DNA from: Lagopus muta
Taxonomy: Eukaryota; Chordata; Aves; Galliformes; Phasianidae
DNA: 64,000 bases
Assembly: GCF_023343835.1 (NCBI RefSeq)
Contig: NC_064437.1
Coordinates: 21,055,001-21,119,000 of the forward strand
Direction of reading: 5' to 3'
Position numbers and translations under genes: made by a program. The notes beneath the pieces are model-generated. The model did not search any database, was not told the origin of the DNA, and worked only from the letters and a program-made list of their open reading frames with translations. Within the stretch, counting starts at the first letter, position 1, and each line of letters starts with the position of its first letter. This document shows positions 26,601 to 41,055 of the stretch, piece after piece.

Positions 26601-29600
26601 TAATAAATCCCAGAGACCATTGGGAGCAAGGTTTGGAAGCACTTCAGCAGATGAATCGCTTGCTAAAAATTGAAACCTCTGTTTGAAGAACATTCACGCC
26701 AATCTGACTCACGGAAGGACTGGAATCAGAGCCCCATTCTCTTTCCTGGACTCAGTTCAAATAGAGAAAAGTTGGAGAGAAAAGGTTGTTTTCGTGGTTG
26801 GGGTACAAATCAACAGAACGTGTGGAACATTGGTATGCATCTGCACAGATACAAGAAAAGAATTAACATTCATTCGAAGCTTCTTCTACTTTCTGACAGG
26901 TAATGATTGTTAATGGGACTGACATTTCCTCTGTACAATCAAAACATATTCTTCAAAACCTATTGCATAATTAACATTACTTACACACATTTCACATCAA
27001 ATAACATCAAATTAGAAAGACTTATGAGGCTAGAGAACAGCATCCTGAAAACATCTCATCCAGGTGTTACAAGTGACTGCTAATAACATACCCAGGAGCA
27101 CACTGGCTTATGTTTCTCAGACAGAGAGGCCCTCTCTCTGCTCCACCACTGTCAACAGAGAAAGGCTGCACACATGAGGAGAGGAGTTACAGGGACAAAT
27201 CGTTTCTTCTTTCTGTCCTTTTGCCCAACAGAAATACTGAGTGTGCACAGAGAGATCACACTGCTATGTTGGCCATCCATGGATGGCAGGAGAGGCAGGA
27301 GCAGGGTTCATCCACATTACTTTTAAATAAAAAGCTCCATCACTTGGTGATCGTTACAACATGAGACAACGAGCCTCAGCCTTCTTGGCAAACCCAAAGG
27401 GATGTGCACAGCTCTGAGGCTTGGAAGCAGGAGGCTGCCATCAAATAGTTGCTGGTATGCTAAATAAAAAAGATCTAAATACAAAAATGAACCTTCCTCT
27501 TCTTGGAAACTTTGATGTTTCCAAACATCGATTCTGAATTAAACAAGGAAAAAAATAAAAGCAAGCTGAAAATACACTGTAGCGCCAAGCTTTTTTATGA
27601 TTTTTTAATGCTCTGATGACAGATATATGAAAATGAGTGCAAACTGCACAGAAGAAAAAATAAAGCCTCAGTACAGAATTTGCATAGACAAAGAAGAAAG
27701 TATAATTTCATAGTACTGACGACAGCATAAGCACAGAATAACCTTCAGGAAAATTATTTTTGCAAAACACCAACATGTTTCACATGCTTCAGATTCTAAT
27801 ATGTCATTGTTAAATCAAAGAGCATTTTTTATTTTTTTTCAAGCACACAGAAATGTTAAGGAACGTGAAGCAAATTATAACAGTATCAGCAAGGCTTGTA
27901 AAAAATATTAAATCACTTGTTTGCGTTATTTCTCGTTATCAAGCCAACAGAAGAAATAGCCTATAGATTTCCACCGCAGTACACAGCAATGCACAAAACA
28001 GGCTAATTGAATCATGCATTAAGTTTTAAGTGTGCTTATACCTAATGTTTCAGATTATCCCTTTGTGAGGATCTCTGCGGATGGGTAGTATGCAGTCCTA
28101 TTTTCTTACAGTATCTGAGCAAGTCTTAATTTCACTTCATTCCATCTTTGATTCCTCTTCTAATTTCGCATTCGAAACATCAAAAAGCTTGAACTAAGTT
28201 TCTGGAGCTTTGCATGCTCGCAGGTTTTTAGTACTGAGGGCTTTTATACAGGATATTATTCGAGACTTGCTATAACATGTGAACCACGCAGGGATCTCAA
28301 GAACAGAAACACTGTTAGGAAACTTCAGGATTTAAAATACTGCATTTACACTGCATAGAAATGGATCTTGATGCAAGTTTTATTTGGATATCTGCAATTG
28401 CATAGAAATTAAAGTCATTTTTGAACTTGATCAAAATATTGCAATATTTTTCACATGCATCAAATAGCTTTAAATTATAAGCTGCATGTCATCTAGCTAG
28501 CAGCTGGGGCAGCATATTGTCACCAGCCATCGTGTATCCATACACTGTTTGGAGCACCATAATGAAAACAAAAATACAGTGCTCAGAATTGAACATTACA
28601 ATTATATAGAAGATTAATCTCACGGAGTGAAGTTGCCATGTCTTACATTAGTGGAGCCACATTTTCCTTGTTTTTAGGTTTGCAGTGCAAACACACACCC
28701 TGTTCTCATCTGCCTTACTATACTCTCTTTCGAGTCTTCTCTATGGAGTACTTTCCTTGCAGTACCATAGCACGTAGCAATGCATTACTAGGCTGCCTCT
28801 GCTCTGAATTGACAATATTTGAAAGTGTTTAGTTACATTAGCTAACATGGGTAGAATCTGTGAAGATAAGCAGTGATATGAAGCTCACGTGCAAGCAGCT
28901 TAGATGACTTCCTGAGTGGGCCACAGCCAACTGAGAAATAAGCAGTTTGTTGGGGTGTGTATGATAAAAGAAAAGAAAATACCACTTCTGTTAATACAAA
29001 GTCCCTACTTTTCTCACTTCCTTCCTGCTCCACAGTAGCTATACTTTGTTCCATAGGAGTTTCTTTGTTCACCTTTTATTTAGCACCAGAATTAGGGAAT
29101 TTGGTATCCCTTAGAACATCCTGCAACAGGTCACTGAGCAGCTACATTGTCTATTTCAGACCCACTGCCAGATGCATGCAGGGAAGTCTTGCTTTCCTTA
29201 TATTTTATAAATTCTGCTTAATTTACCCAATCAGATCCAACCTGTGCAATCTCATTGAAAATCCAAAAATGATTTTTGATAATCATGCAAGTGAGTTGAT
29301 GGCTGACAGAAGCGGGAGACAAAAGAGTGGTTTTCCTTGCTCTCCAAGCAAGGAAACCTCCATTAAGTTGTTACACAATGTTTTTTTAAGTCATGTTTTT
29401 TAGACTGCAATATTCTTTGATGGCTATTATGTTGCTATGGCAACTGGGAGCACTTCTTGTGGACCACTGTGCAAGGAACTACACACAACCAAAATGGTCC
29501 GTGCTGTAAATTTAGAAAATACTGAAAAGGAGATGAGTAATTGGAAGAAAAAAGACAGATTATTGATCCACAGGATAGTACACAACATCACTCTATCAGA

Positions 29601-32600
29601 CTAATAACTGACAGATGTATTGTAGATATCACAGTGAAGGAGAGATTTGAGGAAGGATGGAGCCTAAGGGCACAAAAGGGATTGTTTGAATAAGTTAGCT
29701 GGTGTCTGAACACGCATGTAGGGTTGTCAGAAGGCAGGAACTGCCATTTTTCAGTCATTAGCAAGATTGGTAGGATTGAACAATTTGCTAAAACCTGTGG
29801 CTAGTGCTGAATACTTGTGCCATCCCTGACACTTCATCATTGGTTGTATTTTGTCAATTCCTTAACAACGCTACTTCCTTAGGAACTATTTTTTATAACT
29901 TTGCATCACTACGATCAAAACATCAGAAAGACTCCTACCACACACCGATTCACATGTTTGGCATTACATTTACCTGATTTCAGGTCTGGAATTTGGGTGT
30001 ATTACTTCTGCACTTCAATGGTTGTCACTGCTTTCCTGAATATAAATTTCAGACTACAAAAAATCTGTCATTAAATTTTTAGATGTGCTTGGATTATTAA
30101 GTTTCAAAACCAAGCAGGAAGCAAATTAAGTGCTTCAAAAAAAAACTATATCTGTCAGATTCAGAATTGTCAAATGCATTGCTAAAGACACTGTTTTTGC
30201 CATTTTCCTGTTTGCCTTTAATAACTTCTTTGAATAATGTTCAACTACATTTTCGTTCCTTGCTTTGTTTTTTTCTGAGAGACAAATTAATCTTTTATCT
30301 TGAATTTATGGGCACAAATCAAACAAATCTGTTTGTGCAAGCATGATACACAGAGGAGGTTCTCAGCATTCCACAGCTGAACCCAGCAAGTGACAACTCA
30401 CTCCCTTTCTTGTGGTTCAGTATAATTTAGATACCTGTTCTGTAATTTTTGGCCCTATCCTATTACTGTGTGGAGAGTAGCCACACTCTATATATTTTTT
30501 CCTCAAACTTGTGTTAGAATAGCTGCCTCCCTAATCTGTACTGTTATTTTAAATATCTGATTTCTCAGAAGTAAATATGACAGAAGCAATGGTAGAAACC
30601 CATTTTCAAGCAGGCTTGTTGAGAGATTCTTGTGGCTGATCAACCTTACTGTCTTCCATTTTCTTTGAATATCAGCAATATAATCAACCTCTGCTAACAG
30701 GTGATCCATACTCATTTATCAGTTCATTGTTTATAGCCAGAATATGGTGGGATTTTTATTATCAAATACATTTGAGAATTGAAAGCACAAAGGCTGAAAA
30801 TTGTCTTCCTGAAGAAAGCTGATCATGTTCTCCTAGCTGTCATGAGTTCATGATACTGACTCCAGCTAGAAGACATCAAGTCAGAACCACTCTTGCAGGC
30901 AGAGCACAGATGTTTTGCAGCAATGCCATTAGCAATATTATCAAGTCTGTTTTTGTGTTTAGCAGATATGAATTTTAGTATTTCAAAAGGGAAAAAACAA
31001 TATATCTTCTACTGCAAAAACATTCAATTCAGGGATGCAGTGAGGAATACACAGACCAAGTTGCAAAGTAGACCAAGAGGATTAATTTACAATTCTCAGA
31101 CAACTTCTACGTGATTTCCACCAGAGCACTGTTGATAAATGCAGTTTTCATGAAATGTCTTAAACTCTTGCACAATCCTGTCCAGTAGAAAGGCTTCAAT
31201 AAAAGCTTCAGCTGAAGAACTGCAGGGTACAACATCTGGGTGAGGAGGTCCTACATTTACTATTTTCACTTTACGAGGGGCATTTACATTAACCACAAAA
31301 GTCTCCTCAACACTGGTCCTTTCAAATACTTGTACTCCCTATCATTGTATATGAAATGCACAATTTCAGAGGTTGCTTATTGTTCCAGGACATTAGTGAT
31401 TTATTTGTCAAATAAGAAAAAAAGGTTTCAGTTCAGAATATGTAACAGGAATAAAACAGATCTCCCACAAAACAGAGGATACGCTGAATCTTTCAAAAAA
31501 ATAAATAACCCAGCAGCAAAATCTCCTCCTTGGCAAAAGGCTTAAGCATACTTCTATGGCACTGATTTGTCTGCTTATCCCCTGGCACTTTACAAGATAG
31601 CAGTGATGGATTGCTGGTATTTCAGTGTCTGATTGCTCCTTCAGCATCACAGTACACACACTAAGTGCAAAGTACTTGTTTCCTTCAGGTTCTTAAATTC
31701 TAATGTTTTCTCACTACCTGGTACCCTAATGATACTAATGATCTCTTCCCATAACTAGCTACCAGTTCTGAGTATATCACTAATAATCAATCCTCTCTCA
31801 TTATTCCACCCACCCTGTTTTAAGTTTATCATATTGCAGAACATGAGAGTTCCTAAAATGCAACTCTGGATAACAAACTAAAATAAACACCAAAAAAGCT
31901 ACATCTATTCATTTACATGTAATTAACAGGCTGCTTCTGTCACAGGAAATGATTACATGATATCCTACAGTGCTGAGAATTATCCAACCAAGCTTGCTGT
32001 TAGTGCAGGAACTTGAAAGTGATGGAAGCAGTTCGTAAGTAAAGTAGGGGTAACACAGGAAATAAGGCAAGTTCAAAGAATTGTGCAACGTGATCAGAAT
32101 CATGAGAAAGAGAAACATTTTTAGCAGCTCCTTGGACAGATGTAAGAAAGGCAGAATTTCAACAAGTATTTGCATAATCAAGGGATTTAACTGCAAGTTT
32201 CAGTTTTGTCAAAGAATAAAAATTTCAGTTAGTTGAGAAAAGATGTGCAAGACTCGACCATCACTGAGGTGCTAGCATAGGAACACTGAGACAGTGATTG
32301 CTGTGTAATGGTTAATGACAGGCCAAAGGTTAATTTTTCTACAGTCATTGAAAAATGGAGAGAAGAACAGCATGATGAAAATACTAAGGGCTTTATTTTA
32401 GCCACCTGACACAAACTAAAATCCTAACAACCATAAGATTGTGTTAGAAAAGGCTAATGCTTTAGTTTGGCTGAAGGGAAAGAGCTACAGAGTTGGAAGA
32501 TATATCCACACATCACCTGCATAGCAGCTGTCCTTAGAATACAGGTCCCCAAACACAAAAAGAGCTGAGAAAGAACAAAACCATTGAAGCTAGGTAGAAC

Positions 32601-35600
32601 AAGTTTTAGGAGGAACACCTACCAGTTTCAGAAGCATTAACCACCATGAGATTCTGCTTGAATAAAGATCAGCAAATGCATTTTAGTTACGGGTAAGTTA
32701 CAGAAGTGTACTGGAGTGGAAGCAGGATGAGACAAGTATTGTGTTCACATCTTCTAAGATACAAGAAAAAACAAACACTTAGTACCCTTCCACATAAGAT
32801 AATCATTCTCACTGACTGTCTCTCAGCTTCCTTAGTCTCATGACATTATATTGGTGTTTGAGGACCCACGACTGATTATTGTTCAGTCCTACAATTTGAG
32901 AGCATTCATAACGAGCCCCAAAGCCCAACACTTAACATAGACCTATTTTCAGTGGAAGCACAGATGTGACAACTAAATGTGCTCTAAGACTTTTATTACA
33001 GGTTTTAATTTCTAATACTCTTCATGAGCTCATTTGCAGGTCTAGACCTATAATGCTTTGTTAGCTTGAACAGCTGTGTTTTTATGACTGGACTAGATCT
33101 GAATGAAAGTTTAAAGCTTGTGTGTAGTTATTGTATATGTCCAATTAATCTTCACTCTGCTAGAAAACGCCCCCCAACCCCTCTTTTGCTACCTCACAGT
33201 TCCCATGCTTGCTTTGGACTGCAGACCTGGCTCACACTTCAAGTTAACAAGGTTGAGGTACTGCACTAATAATCCCTAACATGTTTAAACAGATGTTTAT
33301 AGCTGCTGGGGAGCATAAGCTCTTGTTTTAATTCATGAAGTTACTTGTTAAACTTGAGTAAGATATGTGGTTTCTGGTGATAAAGTATGATATTTGCTAC
33401 ATTTGATTGCTGGTATAAAAATGCCAACACCTGAAATGTCTCAAACTATTCAAAATGAATGACTGGCACACATAAATAGGATTAAAACATTCATAGGAAT
33501 ACAGCAGAATCTTGTTCATGTTACATGTCCAAAAAAAGAGATCAGGACTTTGTGCCAGGTACTATACATGTTAGAACAAGGCATTTTCCCCAGCAATGGG
33601 CTAATAGTGCACAGCCAAAGACTCCTTGCATTAACAGGCAATAACTGAAACCTGGGCAGTCTACTTGTCTCATGCCACAGCTGATTGCAGACAGTACAGA
33701 TCTGGGTGTATTCCAGGCCATTTCATCTTTCTGACACTCTGCCACACTTGGAACAGTATTCCCATTGTTCTTGAGAGCACAGTTTATGTCAATAGACTTT
33801 AGGTTTTAGATTTGTATCTTCGCTGCCCAATGCATACTTATATTGATATTCAAAGGTTGCATGCTTGAAGCAGACCACTATCTGCTGATCAATCACAGCA
33901 CAGTTGCCATAGTTGACATAGGGCAGCAGACTAGCACATATGCATTTCCCCATCAAATGATTTCTGTAAGATCACATCAGTACTCTTGAAATCTCATTAC
34001 AAGTATTTGAGATACATATCAAATCAGAGCAAAGCATCAGAAAGGAACGTATACCAAAGATAGTAAGCATGTAACAATTTTCTGATAATTTGTCAGGGTA
34101 GAGATATGAAAAAAATCCAACACTGGATTTGTAAAACCCGTATGAAGTTGTTTATTCAAAAAAGACCAATAAAAGAGTTCATTAACTCATTTGATTCATC
34201 AAATTGCTCTGCAGATGGCAATAACATTTATTTTCTATTTAAAGAGTGTCTCGCCTCATCATAATACTGCACGCTCCAACTTAACCAGAAACTTGGCAAG
34301 GAGAAAATGCTGTACTAGCACCAAGAAATCCCATATGAAATCCTGTCTCCCATCTTTCTTGCTTTTGCTATGCCAGAAATATTTTTAAAAGACCACAAAG
34401 TAGACTTGTCATATTTTACTATGAAACATTCACTCACTTTGGACACATGTGCCTGGAGACTACAGCAGCTGGCTCAGCCCAAGCAGCAGAACTTAGAGCT
34501 GCAGCAGTGGTTGCAGCTCTGCCCACCAGCAGTACTGGCAGGTGGGATGTTTGCAGTACGTGTGTTCCTGCAGTGCCACAGGAACTCAGAAATGTGTTCT
34601 ACACCTCTGGATACAACTGCTTCTGAAGGATGTGATGGCCAGTGGACAGCAGACCCAGGGGACATCAAGGAGCTGTGGATGTGCAAACAGCCCAAAAGAA
34701 AGATGAACTGCCTCAGCGCAAAGACGAGGCTGCCCCTTCCTGGAAGCTCCTCTGAGCAGAACTGCAGGCAACCCTGAACCATGCGCAGGTAACACTTAGG
34801 CTCTACAGGTTTGCTTCTTTTGCTTTCCAGATGCCTTCCCAGGGGTGAGCGGTTAGCAAAGGCAGGCTTTTTGTATGTGCTTACATGCTGTCCCTGTGGC
34901 AGCGAATTCAGAACAATCATCCTTCCACAGTGTTTTAGCAAATCTGCAACTCCAGCTCTATTGCCATTGCTTCGAGCCAAAAAAGGAACTACCTTAACTT
35001 TTTGTGGAGCTCTCACTTCCCATAAACAGCCACTACACAAACATTTTCACAGTAAAATGTAATGGCCATTCAACATGCCTTCCCAAGATTCAAAATACAT
35101 GCTGCTGCTGGGAACAAACCCCCTTGTGGAACAGAGCGCAGGGGCTGAGAGGTTTGAAAAGAGACAAACATGCTCAGAATGGAGTTCAGTACATTTTCCC
35201 CTTCACAAGGAAGGATCCTGAGGATAGCAGCCCAGATAATACACCATTTTTATAACGTACTGAAGCCTTACTTAACATGAGCACTGGGTGCCAGCACTCA
35301 GCAGCTCTCCTTGACCTGGCTTCTCTTCTAATTCAGTCGCTAAACAAATGCAAAATGACAATTCTTAACACAAAACTGAGATTACAGATGAAATTACTCC
35401 TTTGTTTAAGGTCTAGATGATAATAACTCTACCTTGTTTAAAATATCTTGAGAGATCATAGAAGCTTACGCCTGAGGCAGCAAAGAATAACAAAACTAAA
35501 TACGATTCCTTCCTGTAAGGGTACTGGTGTAGTGCACCAGCAATGCCTCCCTGGGACTGTTTGTCATCAAAAATACATGCAAGAGCAAGTCCCCTGCTTG

Positions 35601-38600
35601 ACTATACACGGCAATTTAACATCACCTCTTCCCCAGCAGTGACACAATCATAAACAGATTATCAAGTCCTGCGGTGTGATCAACAACAGATGTAAAATTA
35701 AGAGCTGACACCTTTAGCAGGTAGCTGAGCCTTACGGATCTTCTGCCAAACTTAATTTTCACTTTCAAAAACCTTCCATACAACTCTTCTTAAACAGATA
35801 TCACAAAGCTCTCTTTTCTATTCCTACCGTTAGTACTTGCGTTCTGTAAAAGGAGTATTCAGATGTTGTTTCGGTTAGAACAATTTGCCTTTTATACACC
35901 CTTGCCTTTGTTTCATTCTGTGCAGAACAATAGATCCATGAAACAGGTCGCCTTCATTTGTAGTCACAGCCTGATTTACAACTCACAACATGAGCTAAGC
36001 TGAACACTTAAAACAGCAAATGAAATTTTGTAACCACCCTTTTTAGGAGATATATCAGGAACAAAGACACCCTAAAGGAACATTAAGGTCAAAAACCAGT
36101 AGCACAAGAAAGTGCAAAGGTAAAAATCACATCTAAGGCATATCTGGTAGTAAAAGACATGTCACAGTGACTTAGTCCCCAGCTATTACCCAGGTAGCCT
36201 TACCAGGCTATTAACACAGAGAGGATGCTGCATGCAGTTCTTTCTCTTGGAGAAGCTCATTTGGTTTCACATTTCTGAATGATGAGAAAAGTAGGCTGAG
36301 CAGGAATCTAAACTGTCTCAACCGCAATGCTAGGCAGGCAAATATAAATCTGTACCAAACAAATGCCCATCTAATCACTTTTCTTATGAAATAATACCAA
36401 TCTAGCAAAGCAAGAGAGATCGTGCATGGCTGTAAGGGTGCCTGTCAGCCCTTAAAGGCTTGTGCGTTGCAGGACATCTCAGAATACTTTGGAAGAATGA
36501 CTGCTCTTTCTCCACCAGTACCAAGTTTTTAAATTGGTTCTTATATTCTGAAGACAACTTCATCCCCCAAGTTTAGAAGCAAACAGAGCTCAAATATTCT
36601 TTGTGAGTAATTCCAATTCTTCCAAAATAGACACGATAGGTAATGCACCTATTACACTGTGATGGCTAACTCTTGTGGCATAGGGTACCAATGAATGCAT
36701 CTATTCCCTTTGGGTATAATTATATTTCATAAGCCACATCCTGGAGTTGCTGGTATAGATCCTCTTCAGATAAGTGTTTCTCTATCTTCCATGGGTTACA
36801 GCTGTATTTCTGCATTTTCTGAATTTTTGTATTTTTGGAAAAAAAAGAACAGGTATAGAATGACTGACAAGAATTGATGTGAGGATTTAGTTGTGCTATG
36901 TCAAGCTTCAAGTTTAGAGTTCAATCTAACCATGACATTATTGAAATATGACCCATCTTCCAAAACAAATTTCTTATCCTAAGATTCTTTGCAGAATTTA
37001 TACTTGACGGCTAAGTCTGTTAAAAACATATCTGTTCATTAAATTCTCTGTGGGGAGTAGAGTGCAAACCCATGTAAATCTCATTTGAATGTTAGAAACA
37101 AAGGTGGTACAATACCATATCTGTGTGTTTCATTGAAGATATTTAGTAGCTCCAGTATTAGAATAAACTTTTTTTTTTTTAAATAGCTGAAATAGCCTAA
37201 TCACAAGCACAGGAAAAATTAAGGAAAGGCCAGAGAAAAGACAACAAAGAGAACAGTAATAAATAATAATTTTATTTTGGAGTCAATTATTATGGAGTCA
37301 ATAATAAATTGACTCCAAAATGACAGGAACATTGAGCCCTAGGCATCATTGTGGCCAAAACTTGACAGATAAGTTTTCATAATTGCATTGTTTGGAACAC
37401 ATAAGGTAAAATAGGTTTTTACCTTAAAGGGAAAACATCTGGCAGGGTTGCAGATGAATTCTATCTTGAAGTCACCTTCTCTCTCAATAACACTGAATTT
37501 CCACACCACTGTATGGCCAAGAAACAAGTAACAGAGCCATGCTGACAGCACAATCATGTCAACCACATAAACCTATTACGCTGCTTGGCTTTTTTTTTCC
37601 TTAAAAAAAAAAAAAAAAAAGCATTTACTTACTTTCCTTGTATTTTCTTCATATCTTCATAGATTGTTTTAATTGCTTTTTACTTTATATGGGAAAACTA
37701 CTCTATTGGATTACTTGCTTGGGATCCTGTATTTAAATGTATTCTTCCTTGAAAATTTCTCTCTGTAATCTTGTTCCAGCCACTCCTCTGTACACACCTT
37801 TATACACCAATTTTGAACCTTGAAAATTCCTTAGATTTAACTGCAATTGAAGACTGTTCATGAAGTGGGCCATCAAGTCCAATGAATTTTTAGATCATTT
37901 ATATTAAAAAAAAAAATAATCAGAAACTGAAAACAAAACTGAGTTCCTTTGTAAGGAAAAATACAGTGGTGTTATAAAGTACAGTCAGTGAAGTACCATA
38001 GCAGATCAAAAGGTTATAAAATCAACCATTATAAAAAGGTGGCGATAACTATAGGCAAGTAGGAGAGAATATTGGAATGAAAAGGTGCTAATCCTTTTTA
38101 ATATGCTTGGAACAAAAACTGGGAATTGCAATTAATGAATAAAACAGAATTGAGGGGAAAGGGGGAAGGCATAGCCATAAAAATCTCTTAACATGAGTTT
38201 GTCATTTCCTCTAGTGAATGATGGGGACCCAGACAAAAAGTGTTAGGTTTGATCTGTTTTGCTATACTTTTCCTTTGCAAAAACAAAAACAGAAATCTTG
38301 CTGACAGATTCAGGGCACACTTCGCAGCAGTTGAAAGTGGTGACTGCTCTACTACTATTCCTTCCCATTCTGTTCTATTCACTTATGACTTCCATGACCT
38401 CTGTCTACACCTCCCAAAAACAATTCCAGTACACCTCACACAGGAAAGCAGTCCTAAACAAACTTATTTCCAGTTATTAAATAGCAGATAATCTAAAGCT
38501 GTCTCTTTTTTTTAAACTGTTTTTCTGTACATTTATATGCTTTATCTGTTTGCTACTTATTTTCTTTTTCAATTAACCATTTTTTGTGTCACCTTCCACT

Positions 38601-40790
38601 CATCTCTAAGTACTATACCCCAGTTACTCAAAATACTTTGGTAAGTCATGGCAGAAAGCTGCCACTAACCTTCCATCTTTCTGAGACATTTTACTCAGCA
38701 GGAATGAAATCATCTGTGCTTCTTCATTCATTAACAATTCCATGCAATGGCTGCCTACTAAGAATTATGCAGTGGTTTCCCTTCTCCAACCAGAGGCCTA
38801 AAAGTCAGTCCCAGAAATCTCATCTCCATTTGCATTATAGAATTGTTCTCTGAAAAGTACTTCCAATTCTCATCACTATTATTTGCCATATTTCAACTGT
38901 TTCGTATCCTTTAGATGACAATAGACTCAGTTCACATTTCCAAAAATCAGAACTACAAAATGCCTATATTTGGTAGAAAAGCATTACCAAACAGAATGAA
39001 TCACAGATAAAAATGAAGTCAACTAATTGAGTTACTACTTCATTATCTTTGGGTCTTCCCAATTGTGATGGAAAAGAACATACTGATTCCAGATCTCATG
39101 ATCTGCCAGTGGCTTTTATTTTTAATTCTCAAATTCTGTGCAGCATAAAGAAACAGCATGCTTCATAGCTGATCTGCACATAAGGAGCTCTGTTCACTGA
39201 AGCAATGTATATGCAGACTGCCTTCTTTCAAGAAGCTTGAATACGTTTAACTAGAAGTTTAAAAAACAGTAGAAAAATCACTTAATACTTTTGCACAGAA
39301 TAAATTTATGCCAAGACTTGCACAGAACACTTCAAAGTCTTTTTAAAAACTCTCTCTCAGCACACTGAGAAAGGCTTCTCATTTGAATGATCGATTTACT
39401 TTCACATTAGGGTATCAAGCAATGTGCTCTCCAGACTTGCTGTCTGGTACTAACGAGATTGAACAACTTAGTTTGCACCCCCAGGGCTGGAGACTTAACC
39501 ACACTGAGGTTTTGGCCCACTTCCCTCAGTTTGTTGTGATGGAGATGCAGCAGTCTGCCCTTCCTTCCCTCCATCTACCCCTAGCTGTTGCAGGCCTTGC
39601 TACCTCCCATGCACAGGAGAAGTACAAGTCATTGATTCTGATGAAAAATAAGCCAAAGCTGTCATCATACAAAGGCAAGAGATGAGCCGAGCTCTATGGA
39701 AACTCCAGGGCTGAACTGCAAAAAAGTCTCATACCATTTCCTGTAAAGCAACAGGAAACAAAGCCACCCACCACCCCTGTCTGGCTGCTTCAACACTGTG
39801 TGCTGCACTCCGGTGCCCAAGTGGGTCCTGTCCTCACAGCTGGGAACAACAGAAGGTGCAGTCACAAAGTGCTTCCATATGTTAATAATAACAGAGTAGC
39901 ACTTCATCTTCTGTAAGTTGCTACCACAGCTTCTTGTCAAAAAAAACTTTTATGTTTCACAAAATTTGAGTGCTTGGGCTGAACTGGGTAAGAAGCACAA
40001 TTTCAGTTGTCTGCCTCATGACTTCCGTATTCATTGCCTGGCAGAAAACAGAATCTTAAATCTTGCTAATTATGTGTAAATGCTGTAAAAACAGATTGGC
40101 GAGTAGATGCCTCCCTCATGGAGAAGGCAGCCTGTGTATCTCAGTGTTTTAATTCCTATGAATCAGGTATTTACAGCCTGTTAATTCGCACTCCTAAGTT
40201 TCTTATATCTTCACTCATATTCAAACTGGGTAAGAATCTTCTTTAAGTACACCAGCATTTTACCATCAGTAAACCATAACATTACAGCCACAACATCTGC
40301 TTCCTGCAAAAAGCTCTAAAACAGCTACATAGCACACATCTAATTCCAGGACTGCTATGTAGTACACAGCATTTAATAAAGGACCCTTACATATATTTCA
40401 GGTTTTTTACTTAATAAACCATCATGTTTGTATTAAGCTCAAAATTTAGTGCTCAAAACATGCTCCCTCTCCATCTAAGTCAGACCAGAGTCAACAGTTT
40501 ACTGATTTGGTGAGAATACAACACTTCTAAATTTTATTAAAAACCACAGAAGCATGTTTTATTTATAGTGGGAAGACTTACCTCTAGAAATGTTTCCTCT
40601 TCTTAACTACTTATTTAATTCTTTCTTCTGCCTGCATCAGGCAGGAATAAAACAGAAAGAGAGCAAGAAATTGGTCCATTGAACTTCAGTAACAGAGTAA
40701 TTAGACAGATCAACACTACTGGAAAGTCATTACAACAGATGTGCAATGACAGAAGGACCAATACAGTAGAAAGGAGCTACAAAGGAAAAG
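20685..40790. other. Intergenic, 20 kb without a recognised gene
   Basis: AT-rich, largely repeat-poor DNA. Open frames here are short and featureless. It contains a perfect 15-bp-stem hairpin at 37,274-37,321, a T9/A18 run at 37,590-37,620, a 16-bp palindrome at 27,272-27,287 and a locally GC-richer patch at 34,440-34,800. I see no known protein, RNA gene or additional CR1 in this stretch. Very old or unfamiliar repeats could have been missed by eye. Confidence 0.6.
37274..37321. repeat. Perfect inverted repeat, 15-bp arms
   Basis: Arms ATTTTGGAGTCAATT (37,274-37,288) and its exact complement (37,307-37,321) flank an 18-nt spacer that contains a further GGAGTCAAT copy. It could be the core of a short MITE or a chance inverted duplication. 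Confidence 0.85.
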
Positions 40791-40797
40791 AAGAAGA

Positions 40798-41055
40798 TTG
40801 CTCACCTGCGTCAGAAGAGCCTAAGCCGACAGGATAACACTTCACCAAGGAGGAACCTCCAAAAAAAAAAAAACCCTTCCCCTATAGCAGTCAGCCCTTA
40901 AATGAGCTCTAAGAGGGGCACAGCCAGACTCCACCCCTTGCAGCCACACAGCTGAACTGCCTTCACCTGTGCTCCCAGAGCTGATGGGGGTCCTTTCCCC
41001 AGGTGTTCAATCAGTGCTTCAGCCCATGACTCAACAGTTACCATGCAAGGGTCAT
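40798..41055 (-). mobile_element. LTR-like promoter cassette, copy 2
   Basis: Diverged homologue of 9719-9955 in the same orientation. Read on the minus strand it has the TGAGTCATGGGCTGAAGCAC start region, a TATA-like CATTTAAGGGC near 40,898 and, about 90 nt further, a donor CGCAG|GTGAGC (last exon base 40,806). A T13 run, read as A13 on the plus strand (40,861-40,873), interrupts the transcribed part relative to copy 1. The conserved TATA-like motif and donor suggest that the repeat family carries its own promoter and exon. The family name is uncertain. Confidence 0.55.

Noticed and set aside
27272-27287. 16-bp palindrome GCCATCCATGGATGGC
   Set aside because: Perfect but short, matches no known site class, and some such palindromes are expected by chance in 64 kb.
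34474-35040. 188-codon minus-strand open frame
   Set aside because: No domain recognised, overlaps plus-strand frames of similar length, no promoter or splice evidence. Noted only as a GC-richer patch.
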